DNA of 47,947 bases from NCBI GenBank assembly GCA_009602725.1, contig WELB01000197.1:215337-263283 (forward strand). Reading direction: 5' to 3'. The first letter of the stretch is position 1. Every line of letters begins with the position of its first letter. Made by a program: the position numbers and the translations under genes. Shown in pieces: positions 23,333 through 33,000 of the stretch. The DNA is from Spirogloea muscicola. Its lineage: Eukaryota > Streptophyta > Zygnematophyceae > Spirogloeales > Spirogloeaceae. The notes beneath the pieces were generated by a model that worked only from the letters and a program-made list of their open reading frames with translations, searched no databases and had not been told where the DNA came from.

Positions 23333-23373
23333 GGTCCGAAAGGGCGTGGGTTCGAATCCCACAGTTACCAATC
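23333..23373 (+). tRNA. 3' half of a tRNA-Leu-like gene (truncated)
   Basis: The stretch contains CTGGTCCGAAAGGGC, resembling an anticodon-arm end and long variable arm, then a perfect T-arm (GTGGG-TTCGAAT-CCCAC) and AGTTACCA, the 3' acceptor strand. The variable arm suggests Leu (Ser is possible). I could not find the 5' half (acceptor strand GGTAACT, D-arm, anticodon) in the preceding sequence, which is retrotransposon 3' block sequence. It is therefore a fragment, directly followed by a retrotransposon tail. Confidence 0.6.
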
Positions 23374-23700
23374 AGGTCTTCGTCAGGGGGATAGTTTACC
23401 GGCAGCTAGTCTGTCGGATGTGAGGCTCCTCACTCGTAACTACTAAGTGGTCCATCCTCCCCCGTTCTGCCATAGCCTCTTCAGGCCCCGCAGTCGCTGC
23501 TTAGCTCGTAGTTTGGCCCCTTCGAACCTTGTCAATTCTTTTCGGGCTGGCTTCTCACAGCCCTTGCCCCCTTTGGGAGAGCCACTTCTTCTTTTTCCAT
23601 CACATGAGCACTCCTTCCCCAGAGCCGCTCCATGCTGCCGCGGCCTTTGATGCTGGCCTTTCCCAGCCACCTTCTTGGGCGAGCTTCTTCTCCATTGGGG
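23374..23700 (+). mobile_element. Retrotransposon tail fused to the tRNA fragment
   Basis: Immediately after the tRNA 3' half the sequence enters a coding tail (about 23378-23444: S-G-G-[frame]-L-S-D-V-R-L-L-T-R-N-Y-stop) and then the 3' UTR with GGGCTGGCTTCTCACAGCCC at about 23544-23563. It is nearly identical to the reverse complement of 18120-18360. A second module follows near 23650-23700. The 3' UTR abuts the GC-rich 5' region of the RBBP5 gene. Confidence 0.6.
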
Positions 23701-23810
23701 CGGGGCCGAGGCGCGAGTTGCACCCCCTGCCGCCGCCCGGCCTCCCGTGCTCCGCCGCCCCGCGCTCCAGCGGCCAGCGCGCCTCCGCCGCCCGCCGGTC
23801 CCCGCCGGCC

Positions 23811-25896
23811 ATGAACCTGAGCCTCCTTGGTTGCCGCCGCCTCCCCACCCCGCCGCTGCTGCCCTCCTTCCCTGCCCGCATTCCCCTGGCCCCCACCTGC
23901 TCCTCCTCCTCCCCTCTGACCCCCCCGCCCTTCGCTGCGCCGCCCCGCTCGCAGACCCCTTCCAGAGCGGATTCCCCGAGGTTGTGGAGGAGTACCTCGA
24001 GCACGGCTTTGCCCGCTGCATCGCCTTCAATCGCCGTGGCACCCTGCTGGCAGGTACACTATAAGTGTACCACCCTGCTGGACCCCTGTTCTAAACCCTA
24101 ACTAGACTCCACTGCTTCTTTAGCGACCACGCAGCTCCTGTTCGCTGATTCGCTTCTGCACAGCACTCGCACTTTCCTGGCTCCTCCCAGTTGCTAATGC
24201 CGATTGCCCGTGCTGGGCCCGGTGCTGTGTCGAAGCGGGCTGTGCGGATGGCGCAAGCGTCATCTGGGACCTGGACACACGGGGTGTCGTGCGGGAGCTT
24301 TGCTCGGAGAGGGGTGCAAGCACCGCAGCCGCTGTCACCAGCGTGAGCTGGAGCAAATGCGGGCGCAAGCTCCTGGTAGCCTCGGCTGACCGCCAGCTGG
24401 CCCTGTGGGATGTTGAGAGGGGAGGCGCTCCGGAGGTCACTCTCAAGTTGGATGCCGTGGCTCTGCAAGCGCGCACGCACCCAAGTGATTACCACCGCTG
24501 TCTGGTGTCCCCCTTGGGCAGCCCTCCCTTGCACCTCAACCTCACCTCGGGGGCGGTGCGCATGCTTCCGACCGCTGAACCACCGGCAGGGCCCCAGGCG
24601 CCTCCGCAGGCTCCAGCAGCCCAGGCAGTACAAGCAGTGCAAGGCCAGGCTCAGGCGGCTGCAGCCGTGCCGGCCGTCTTCAACAAGGCCGGGGACCTCG
24701 TGTACGTGGGGACGATGCGGGGCGAGGTCCTGGTGGTCGGAACTGAGTCCAACCAGGTGTACGCGGTGCACCCCATCCCAGGTGGGGCCTGCCTTCGCCA
24801 TCTCGCCCTCAGCCGCTCCGGCAAGTGGCTACTGGCCAGCTCCAATGACCGCGTGATCCGCTCGTACGAGAACAAGCTCCACGGTTATGCAAGTCCTGCA
24901 GCCGTCGTGGCCGACCTGGTCAAGAAGGATGTGGAGACCATCAACAAGAGGAAGAAGGCTGAGGGAGTGGACGAGGAGCTGTTGAAGCCGGTCCTACTCA
25001 GGTTTGTCAAGGACTACCAGGACGCCGTTAATCGCCCTCACTGGCGCAGCGCCTGCTTCAGCGGGGACGATGAGTATGTAGTGGGAGCAGCGGCAGGGAA
25101 GGGGGAGCACAAGATCCACATCTGGAATCGAGAGTTTGGGCAGCTGGTGAAGATCCTCGAGGGACCCAAGGAGGCTGTCCAGGATTTGGCATGGCACCCC
25201 ACGCGGCCAATTGCAGCCTCTGTATCTCAGCACTCTGGGGTCGTGTTCATATGGGCAAAGGACTACACCGAGAACTGGAGCGCCTTTGCCCCCGACTTCA
25301 AGGAGCTCGAGGAAAACGAGGAGTATGTTGAGCGAGAGGACGAGTTTGATATTTTGCCTGATGAGGACAAGGTGACTGCCTGCCTTGACCTCTTGGAAGC
25401 TTTATGCTCCCCATACTTGGGGTGGGCCGCTGCACATGCTATGAAGGGGTGGTCGTGAACTATCAAATAGCTGCAGCTCAGGGAAGGCTGCACGATTTAC
25501 TTGCAACTCAATAGTCAGTTCCTATGAGATGCTGGCAAAGGTTTGTGCTTCGAAAGCAGGCACTCTTTAAAGTGCCTCTTTGTACCATGGGTAATTGTGC
25601 AGGCCAAGCCAAGGAGGGCGGACGAAGACGAGGAGGTAGATGTCATGGAAGTCGAGAGGGTAGCTGCATATTCTGACTCGGACACGTCTGAGAGTGGCCT
25701 TCACTACTTAGCAGCGGTACCAGAGGCTGAACTTCCCATGCCGTCGACGACAAATGGCAATGTCAAGCCTGACACGCTGGTTCGACAAGACTCTGATAGA
25801 TCTTCGCTTGACATTGGCAAGAATCAGCATGAGCTTCCTCTCAAACAAAGAACCCTCAAAGTGTCCTCCTTGCAAGGAGCATTGCGAAACACATGA
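23811..25896 (+). CDS. RBL: RBBP5 / Swd1 (RBL) WD40 subunit of COMPASS H3K4 methyltransferase
   Basis: This is the nuclear beta-propeller subunit that, with WDR5, ASH2L and DPY30, activates SET1/MLL-type (plant ATX/ATXR) histone H3 lysine-4 methyltransferases. Four exons join in phase: 23811-23829 (M-N-L-S-L-L), 23955-24053 (D-P-F-Q-S-G-F-P-E-V-V-E-E-Y-L-E-H-G), 24236-25371, and 25603-25896. They total 1548 nt, or 515 residues, close to plant RBL. WD repeats are visible (D-G-A-S-V-I-W-D-L-D; S-V-S-W-S-K-C-G...L-A-L-W-D-V). The signature stretch D-Y-T-E-N-W-S-A-F-A-P-D-F-K-E-L-E-E-N-E-E-Y and E-R-E-D-E-F-D is followed by the acidic hinge D-E-D-E-E-V-D-V and S-D-S-D. An Ala/Gln/Pro-rich insert at about 24590-24670 is specific to this copy. 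A retrotransposon 3' end lies only about 110 bp upstream of the ATG. Confidence 0.96.
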
Positions 25897-26160
25897 CTAT
25901 CATCATGCAAATACTGCTAAAGCTTAAAGCAAAGAGTCTAGGATGACAGCCAAGGCTCTTATATTGAGGCTATGAGGGTGGCCCAAGTGAAATCACCAAT
26001 TCTGATTTGTCGTCATAAAGGTACCACGACATTTGTAATCTGACTATGTATTGCCCAGTCCAAAGTGCAAAGTTCTGGCTAAATGTCTTCAGGATTTGCT
26101 ACTGAGATGAGAAACATTTATTCTGCAAACATTGCCATGATGCTTGAAAGGGTTCACGGG
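25897..26160 (+). other. Probable 3' UTR and downstream spacer of RBBP5
   Basis: This AT-richer stretch follows the TGA of the RBBP5 gene and contains TTTGTAATC at about 26032-26040. TGTAA is the usual poly(A) signal in green algae, so this is a plausible mRNA end. No other gene is seen. Confidence 0.35.
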
Positions 26161-26199
26161 TTACGATACAGAGTTCAGGGTTCTGTGTCGAGGCCCTCG

Positions 26200-26700
26200 G
26201 TTGGACGCCGGGGCCAACCTGGTGGTCATGCCAGCACCTTTACACGTCTCTTACTCTTCTGGGCTGGCCTTACCGTCCGTCTATCAGAGAGCTTTGTTTC
26301 TCTGGACCTGCTGACCTAAGACTAGTTTCTCTGACCCGCGGCTGCTCATGCTCACCAGGGGACATTGAGCACCCAGTGGCAATACGAGTCGCTATACGCT
26401 TTAGCGCGTTTCTGGCCCCTTCGAGCTTTCTTAATCTTTCTCTAGGCTGGCCAATCATAGCCATCGCCTTCTACTGGAAGAGTCTTTCTTCTTACTCTTG
26501 CAGGCCCTTCAACCTGGGCCCACCGGTCGCCCATGACGCTTCTGCCTGCACTGGCCACCTCACCAGGCGGGCGAAACCGCATCTCCGTCCAAATCATGGT
26601 GCAAGACGGCGCGGAGCATAGACTTCGTAGCCGGCGGCGGAAGGCGACACTCGTGGAGGCTTCTGTTGGTAGGAGGCCTTGTCGCTCATGTAGGAGTCCG
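26200..26700 (+). mobile_element. Degenerate retrotransposon 3' UTR modules
   Basis: TTCTGGGCTGGCC near 26258-26270 and a complete module at about 26440-26484 (CTAGGCTGGCCAATCATAGCC, then ATCGCCTTCTACTGG) match the 21.3-22.0 kb modules in the opposite orientation. A weak coding tail lies between. No intact frame. Confidence 0.45.
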
Positions 26701-26909
26701 GCTAGGCATAGGCCCAATGATTTGAAATCTGCACTGCCTTTGGAGGTGAAGGCCTGTCAGGAAGCAGGCCCTCGTAAGGCCAGTGAGCTCTTAGTCCCTT
26801 GAGAGAGCCAACCCAGGTGCTCCGCAGACATCGGCTGCAGTACAGCAATGTTGAACGGTCCAAGAGGGCCATGGTTGCCTTCACTAATCAATCAGGGAAG
26901 GGAAAGCAT

Positions 26910-27020
26910 TCTTCATCCACGAGGGCCAGGGATGCAGCCAGTACTCCATGAGGGCGGAAAACCTCATCAACTCATGAGGGCCGGGGATGCATCCATCACC
27001 CCATGAGGGACCGAGATGTA
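26910..27020 (+). repeat. Short tandem repeat, about 30-38 bp unit, three copies
   Basis: Units containing ATGAGGGC(C/G)GGG or CACGAGGGCCAGG, followed by GATGCA(G/T)CCA, recur around 26916-26950, 26947-26985 and 26981-27015. Spacing is slightly irregular. No coding meaning is evident. Confidence 0.6.
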
Positions 27021-27059
27021 GGGGTATTTGGAGCCCGGAAGGTATACAGGCGATGATGT

Positions 27060-27320
27060 GAGAGTGTGGTATGGGGGAGAAGCAAGCTACTCCCCCACCT
27101 TTGGCCCCTAAAGATTCAGCATATGCACGACGTGAGAATCTGCTTGCATCTGAGATGGCCTTGCCAGCAGCGTGTCTGTCGTTCTTGTGACGTTGTTCTT
27201 GCTTGTTTTCGTACTTGGCTAGTCAGGCCTGTATCACTCAATACACGTCCTCTTCAGTATGCCTTTCTTTCGGCCCTTTCAAGTTGGGTTTGTGCCCATG
27301 TGGCCCTTCTTGCCTTTGAC
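27060..27320 (+). mobile_element. Old retrotransposon fragment related to the 42.3-kb copy
   Basis: About 27120-27200 reads A-S-E-M-A-L-P-A-A-C-L-S-F-L, corresponding to P-A-E-M-G-L-P-A-A-Y-L-L-F-L at about 42376-42416. The following CGTACTTGGCTAGTCAGGCC resembles the 3' UTR near 42632 (CGTACTTGGCCATTTGGCC). Stops interrupt the frame. Confidence 0.45.
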
Positions 27321-27350
27321 GTCGTAATGTCGCATTACAGACCCGAGTAA

Positions 27351-27889
27351 GCGTACCCTGCCCCTTTCTGTGCATTACAGTCGTTGACCATGGTGACCTG
27401 CCCGTCCTCTCTTACATGGAATGTCTGGCATGTGTTGTCCAGGATCTCCATAACAGCTTAGTGGGTGTAGGATCGAGGGTCTGGTCTAATCTGTTCCGAA
27501 TGCGTTCCTGGTGGAGATGCTGATTCTCAGCGACTCACTCGTCCTCCCAAACCTGATCACATGGGTGTGCACGTAGCGGGCTGCGTATGGTAGTGCGTGC
27601 ACAATGGCACAGCTCTGACAAGCACATAGGCTGTTCAGATCTGGAGTCTGTAACGTGCAAGAGCTGGACTCGATAGTCCCAAGACCCCGAGCCCATTGTA
27701 ATCGTGATCCATTGACATGACCTTAAGGGCCATCCAAGAGTAGTCATGGTCATCGATACCCACAGTGTCCGACGATCGCCCTCCTCCATTCCAAAGGCAG
27801 AGTGTGCTGGCTTGCATGGACGTCCCTTCTGCCCCTTTCACAGAGGCCAGAACGTGTCAACCGCCATAGGCATCATGCACAAACCTCGT
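27351..27889. other. Unassigned sequence left of the first interstitial telomeric tract
   Basis: Two minus-strand ORFs of 68-84 codons overlap here without recognisable motifs. I see no RNA gene or repeat. Confidence 0.3.
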
Positions 27890-27971
27890 GTTTAGAAATT
27901 AGGGTTTAGGATTTAAAATTAAGGTTTAGGGTTTAGGGTTTAGGGTTGAGGGGTTCAGGGTTAAGGGTTTA
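27890..27971 (+). repeat. Interstitial telomeric repeat, TTTAGGG orientation
   Basis: Degenerate then regular TTTAGGG units (GGTTTAGGGTTTAGGGTTTA near 27923-27945), followed by GGGTTCAGGGTTAAGGG. The orientation is that of a right-hand chromosome end. The same GGGTTAAGGGTTCAGG variant occurs in the true terminal tract at about 47902. Confidence 0.93.
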
Positions 27972-28550
27972 GTGGTCGGTGATTGCTCTTTCATTGTAAG
28001 TTATGAATTTCACAGTTCATTTTACCGGCGAAAGCGGCCCGTGAGACCACATTATGTACATAATAGATTTCATCAGACCCCAGCGAAGTGAGCAATTTGC
28101 TAAATGATCGCACATCGATATTTGCCTATCTATTACTCCCTATTGTGTTCAAATTTCCGTTCTATTGATACCAGTCTTATGTCTATCGCGCTGCTTGCAA
28201 CTAACTACCTTCTACGCTGCAAAACCGCTGCAAAAGTGCTGGTTGCGTGGATCTAGTAAGAGAACTGGAAGGAAAAACGCGGCCCTCTTGGAACTGTCTT
28301 CATCAGTAAAGACCTCTCTGTAAACATCGGTCCTGCCGTTCCAAGCAGGACGCCTCTGTTTGTCTGGGCCATCAAATCCACGTTTCATCATAAGGACGGT
28401 GACAAACAGCAGGAGACGAGGTCGCGTGCCTGACTGACACTATTCATCTCAAATTGTCACATGACCTGTCACATAGTTTAGCTCTTCAAGGATCATCCCA
28501 GACACCTCTGCTTCCGTAGTCTATATTCATCCCGTTGCTGCACTAAGGCC
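27972..28550. other. 580-bp filler between opposing telomeric tracts
   Basis: No algal gene or retrotransposon module is seen. It contains one copy of the dispersed ~105-bp element (28025-28132), which otherwise occurs only in the bacterial-like region beyond 36 kb. The rest is unassigned and has the AT-richer look of that region. Confidence 0.5.
28025..28132 (-). repeat. Dispersed ~105-bp element, copy A
   Basis: On the minus strand it reads from GATAGATAGGCAAAT through CGATGTGCGATCAT, GCAAATTGCTCA, TTCGCTGGGGTCTGAT, ATTATGTACATAATG and GTGGTCTCACGGGCC to GCTTTCGCCGG. It is complete. Neighbouring sequence on either side is unrelated to that around the other four copies. Confidence 0.85.
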
Positions 28551-28597
28551 ACCCCTAAACCCTTAACCCTAAACCCTAAATCCTGAACCCTTAACCC
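28551..28597 (-). repeat. Interstitial telomeric repeat, CCCTAAA orientation
   Basis: CCCTAAACCCTTAACCCTAA and CCCTAAATCC are followed by TGAACCCTTAACCC. Read on the minus strand this has the same order of variants (GGGTTAAGGGTTCAGG then TTTAGGG) as the terminal tract, so it looks like a left-facing chromosome end opposing the 27.9-kb tract. Confidence 0.93.
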
Positions 28598-30043
28598 GGT
28601 TGTCTCAAGTTGGACACAAAGACGGTGTTTCTGAGGTCCAACATTCTCATCTGGACGTGGAGTCCCAACCCAAGGGCTGGCCAGTTATTGCCACGTCCCT
28701 CTTGAAATTTAAAGAATTACTTGGGAATCGCTCAGAATTCCGGAAGAGCTTCTCTTGCCCAGGCTGCCTGGTGAGCGTTAAGGTCTGCACAGCATATGGG
28801 ATCGGGACGGATATTGAATGTCAAGGATGGGCGCAGTAGCGGCAGGTAGACTTTGAGCAGGGTACGTGATGGTTGTTGTGCACATTTGGATCAATCTGAA
28901 ACAGAGAGCAAGCAGTTGCGAATTCCTCCTATGCTGTTGCCAATGGCCTTGCCAACCATACCCCTACACCCCTTGCTCGGCCATGCCCTGGCGGCCTCCT
29001 TAGGTTAGTTGTGGGGCAACTCTTTCCCGACTGCCAATTTGGACCGTCTTGCAGCTGAGACTGAGTGGCAGTAGCCATCTGTTGTGCTTCATGCTTTGCT
29101 GTCGCTAGCTTCTGTGGACCTTATCCATAGTTTTGCGACTGGCCTTGCACAACCATCTTCTTGTATTGGAAGAGCTTCTTCAAGAGCTTTTAAGTTGTTT
29201 ATCATATCCCTACTCGACGTTGGCTATCTGTAACCACAAGTTCCAGCGGTTCTCCATGTTTCTACACCGAGGGGCCCGGCCATCGCCAGAAACTACTCTC
29301 CGATGAAACCGCGTGTGCAAGGCGATTTGAAGGCCACAGTCAGTTGCTTAACCCTAGTGGCGTTGAAGTGTACGCGTGGCAGCAAGCAACGAGCAAGCAA
29401 ACCCTAAATCCTATATGCACGTATCAGATGATTGCTTGACTGCAGCTGCACATTTTCTCGATCATAAATTCTTCTGCAGTTTTGACTTGTATTGTGATAC
29501 AATATTTGCTGGTGCTAGGCTCGACATTCTTCTGGAAATCGTGCACTTTGCCGAGTGATGTACTTATGGTCACAGAGTATGTTGTCCTAAGCTTTGATGC
29601 TTTTCTCTTGCGTAGGCAGACTACCCCTTGAAGTAGTCTGGCCCGAGATCATATCACTGTATGCCTGCCACTTGCGAAGACAAAAATTATGATAGTTTGC
29701 ACGTCAGAGTGCCGGCCACTCTGTCAAATAGGCAACCAAGATGGGGCCACGTTGTTTAATTATGCTACAATCGGTCTCATCAAGAAAGCCTGTCGCTTGC
29801 ACACGAATGCGAGCACTATATCAACGATAGGATCAATCAATCATACCGTTGGTGGGACCGCACCAAGCTTGATCAAGTTGGAAGACATCAGAAACTGATT
29901 GTGTTAGCCCTACAATTGCCACTGAAAAGGCCAGTTTCCCCCTCAGGAAATGTGTAGCCACCACCAGCTATGCAGCGCACTAGCTCGTGGACCTCTGGCA
30001 ACAACCACCTTGACAGCTGGTGCCCTGCCTACTGCCGTAAGAG
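28598..30043. other. Unassigned sequence with decayed repeat pieces
   Basis: A faint hairpin-module relic occurs at about 29128-29175 (GGCCTTGCACAACC, then CTTGTATTGGAAGAGC). ORFs at 28600-28839, 29376-29558 and 29689-29898 show no family signature. The last 150 bp are probably the 3' UTR of the ferric reductase gene (minus strand). Confidence 0.35.
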
Positions 30044-33000
30044 TTAGAGCTCAAAGGCTGCGGAGTGGAAATTTAGCACCGGCCTCTTGCCCCCAAAGAG
30101 CGGCCACGCGGTGTGCTTGACGCACTGGAGTGCCACCTCGTCACTCATGCCAGTTGGCCCACTCACGAGCACGCCAATGTTAGCTCCCGGTGATGCACTG
30201 TCAATAAGCTCCTTGAAGATGGCTGCGGGCACTCAGAACGAGCAAGGCAGAATTAATGACCTGTCAATTGCACAGCCTTACCTTTATAACTCCTTTTGCA
30301 ACTGCGTCTACATCTCCAATTTCTTGCGAAGGCTACTTCTTAGCATTCACAAGTCTGTGCTGATGTATGGCTATCATGGTTTACGAGAAAGACTGGTTGA
30401 ATTGCACAGTTTATTTGAAAGGCTTGGATGACCGAATGGCCGCCGAAGTGGTGCAGTAGCGCAGGGGGCATGGCAGCAGAGCGCACCATCCCACGGGGGC
30501 CTGCAGCCGTAGACTGCGGTATTGGTTGCAATTGCCTGGTGCTCACTGGAGACTTGGGCGTTGAGCTTCTTGAGGTTACTCTCAAAGGGAGGTCTGGGGC
30601 ACTCTTCAGCGCGCAGTGTTCCCTGAACGGAATGTAAGAAGCATACATGTGGATGTCTTCATCAGCAATCCAGCGTAGAACCTCGCTCTAGAGCCTATCA
30701 CCCCAAGCATGCTCTTGCGTGGAGGCCTTAAGGCTTGGCTAGACAGCTGGAGGAGGGGCAGACAGGGGCTGCCTTGGATTACCTGCTGCCGGTGCGTAGA
30801 TGGGAGGAGGAGGTACCAGAGCGGCACAGTTATAATCATTGCAACAAGGATGCCGGAGATCAGACCCCCAATCACCATCCATGCAAACTGAGCCGTGGAC
30901 ATTACTTCATATGTCCCGTGGTCCAATGGCCAGGCTATGGAGCGGAGGAAGGCCAGTAAGACAAAGAAGGCAATACCAAGGGTGAAGAGTGCAAATAGGA
31001 AGTTGCGAATATCATTTCCTGCAGGTCACAAGCACAGCCACAGCTTCAGCGCAACAGCATGCTCCACGAGTGTGTCCTTAGAAGACCGTTTCTGAATACA
31101 TTTATCAAGCAGGTGCTTCAATTGGCAGGCAGGCCTCATGGCCCAAGTCATGCATGCAATCGACATACCTTGTCCCACTTTACAGTGCATGGCCTGGATG
31201 TGCTTGGAAGGGGAGCCCAGTGACATAACTCGGTTGCCTTTCACGTGGCCCTGCTCTGCGTCCGGGGCCTGAGCGCCTGTGACGTGGAGCTTCTGCACAA
31301 TGCGGACGTGTTCTGGCAGCTGACTGCAGGTGTCTGCCCAGTCAAGGCCGCCAAGCTTATGGAGGTCCTCCTCGCGACGCACAGCCCAGACCAGCGTCAC
31401 GAGGAGCGGCGTCCTGACGCAGCGGAAGAGAGCGAGCGCTGTTCAGCTAAGATCTCACATTCAAGGCGATGCTGAATGGCGCTATATACACAGCAGAGCA
31501 AGCAGAAGGCACGGTCTTCCTGGTCCTCGCTGGAGACACCACAGTCAAAGAGCTTAGGAGCAATCACAGAGAGCTTACTTAGCTCCTGGCTGGCGGCAAC
31601 GGTGGGCCAGATGGCTCAGCAAAGACATGAAGGGCGTGATGCCAATGCCGCCTGCCGCCAGCAGTAGCTCGTCGTACCTGCAACAATCACATTGCATGGA
31701 GGACTCCGTCACGCATGCGCATGGAACGCACCTTCATGTGCATGCATCCCTTTCTACTCAGCTGGTTTAGCACCTAGGAGACTCCTGCACACGAGCATCA
31801 CCGTTTGGCTGGGACACGAGCATCACCGATGTGTCCTGGCAGATATGGAGGTGGGAATCATCTATTTTTGATATTTGACAGCAGGATTGTGCTGGCCTAC
31901 AGACAGAAGAATCTAAGCACATTGTCCCGAGAAAAGGCATTGTTTGGAGTTTAGGGTATTAAAATTTACAACTCACAACCGCGAGCACTGCGCGTGAGGA
32001 GCCCAGCTGGATTGGTCAATGTGCACCGAATAAAGTCAATCTACAGAGCTGACAGGATAAAAAGACGTGCACTAGCAAAACCGAGCGTTGACTGGCACCT
32101 TGACCAGGTGGTGAGAGCAGCTCACTTCATGAGGAGGTCCTGCTCCTGGCCATAGGGCCCCTCCACCTTCAGCAGGAGGGGCTGCTGGCCCAACGCCTCC
32201 ACATGAGCTGCCAACTTCCGCGTCCAGCCCCCGAGCGGCTTCATGATCACGCTCAGAGACCTACGCCCGTCAAGGGGACTGGAGCTGATGCTAAAGGGGT
32301 GCCACTGGAGGCGCGAGATGACTGGCACGTTGATGAAGACAATGTCGAGCGGCTTGTACTGGACACCTGTGAGAGGGTTGCCAAGTGTCACAGTGCCCGT
32401 CAGAATGCACCTTTGTGGATGTGAACCAGTCAATGTGGGCGCGAGCAATTATTATGACTACCTGACAACCCAAGGCATGGCGACTTTCTCTATTTAGTCT
32501 CACACTCCACAGAGATCATAAGCACGCAAGTCAATGCCAGCCCCACTGGCCGAATCTAAAGTCTGCTATGTGCTACCTGAGGTGCAAGGGCCAGCCTAGA
32601 GTCAGCTGCAGGCGGGCCAGGCAGAAGACACGCAGTGGCCGACACAATCAAAGCACCACACTGTAGTACACGGGCTTTCTGATGAAGGAGCAAGCTCCAG
32701 GCCAACCTGATGCAATTGGGATGACTATCTCCAGCCGGCTATCCGCCATGGACGTCACGCTCTCAGCTCTTACCAGGTTCCAAGACTGGACTGCTCTTGC
32801 AATTCGGTCAATGCCAAAGAAAGTGAGTCCCGGCAAGATGTAGAAGATGCCAAAGTCGCCAAGATGCAGGGCCACGAAGACCATGTAGGGCAGGTACAGC
32901 TGCTTAGGACAACATGCCCACGTGAAGCACACTTGTCACAGCTCAAGCAGCATCACGCTGCAAGCAAAGCTCTACAAGCATCCAGAGGGTGCACATTGTG

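Noticed and set aside
23443-24042. Minus-strand ORF of 199 codons antisense to the RBBP5 start
   Set aside because: Ala/Gly/Arg-rich composition and full overlap with RBBP5 exons mark it as a GC-rich shadow frame.
24091-24801. 236-codon minus-strand ORF antisense to RBBP5 exon 3
   Set aside because: Its open frame follows from the codon usage of the strongly conserved sense gene.
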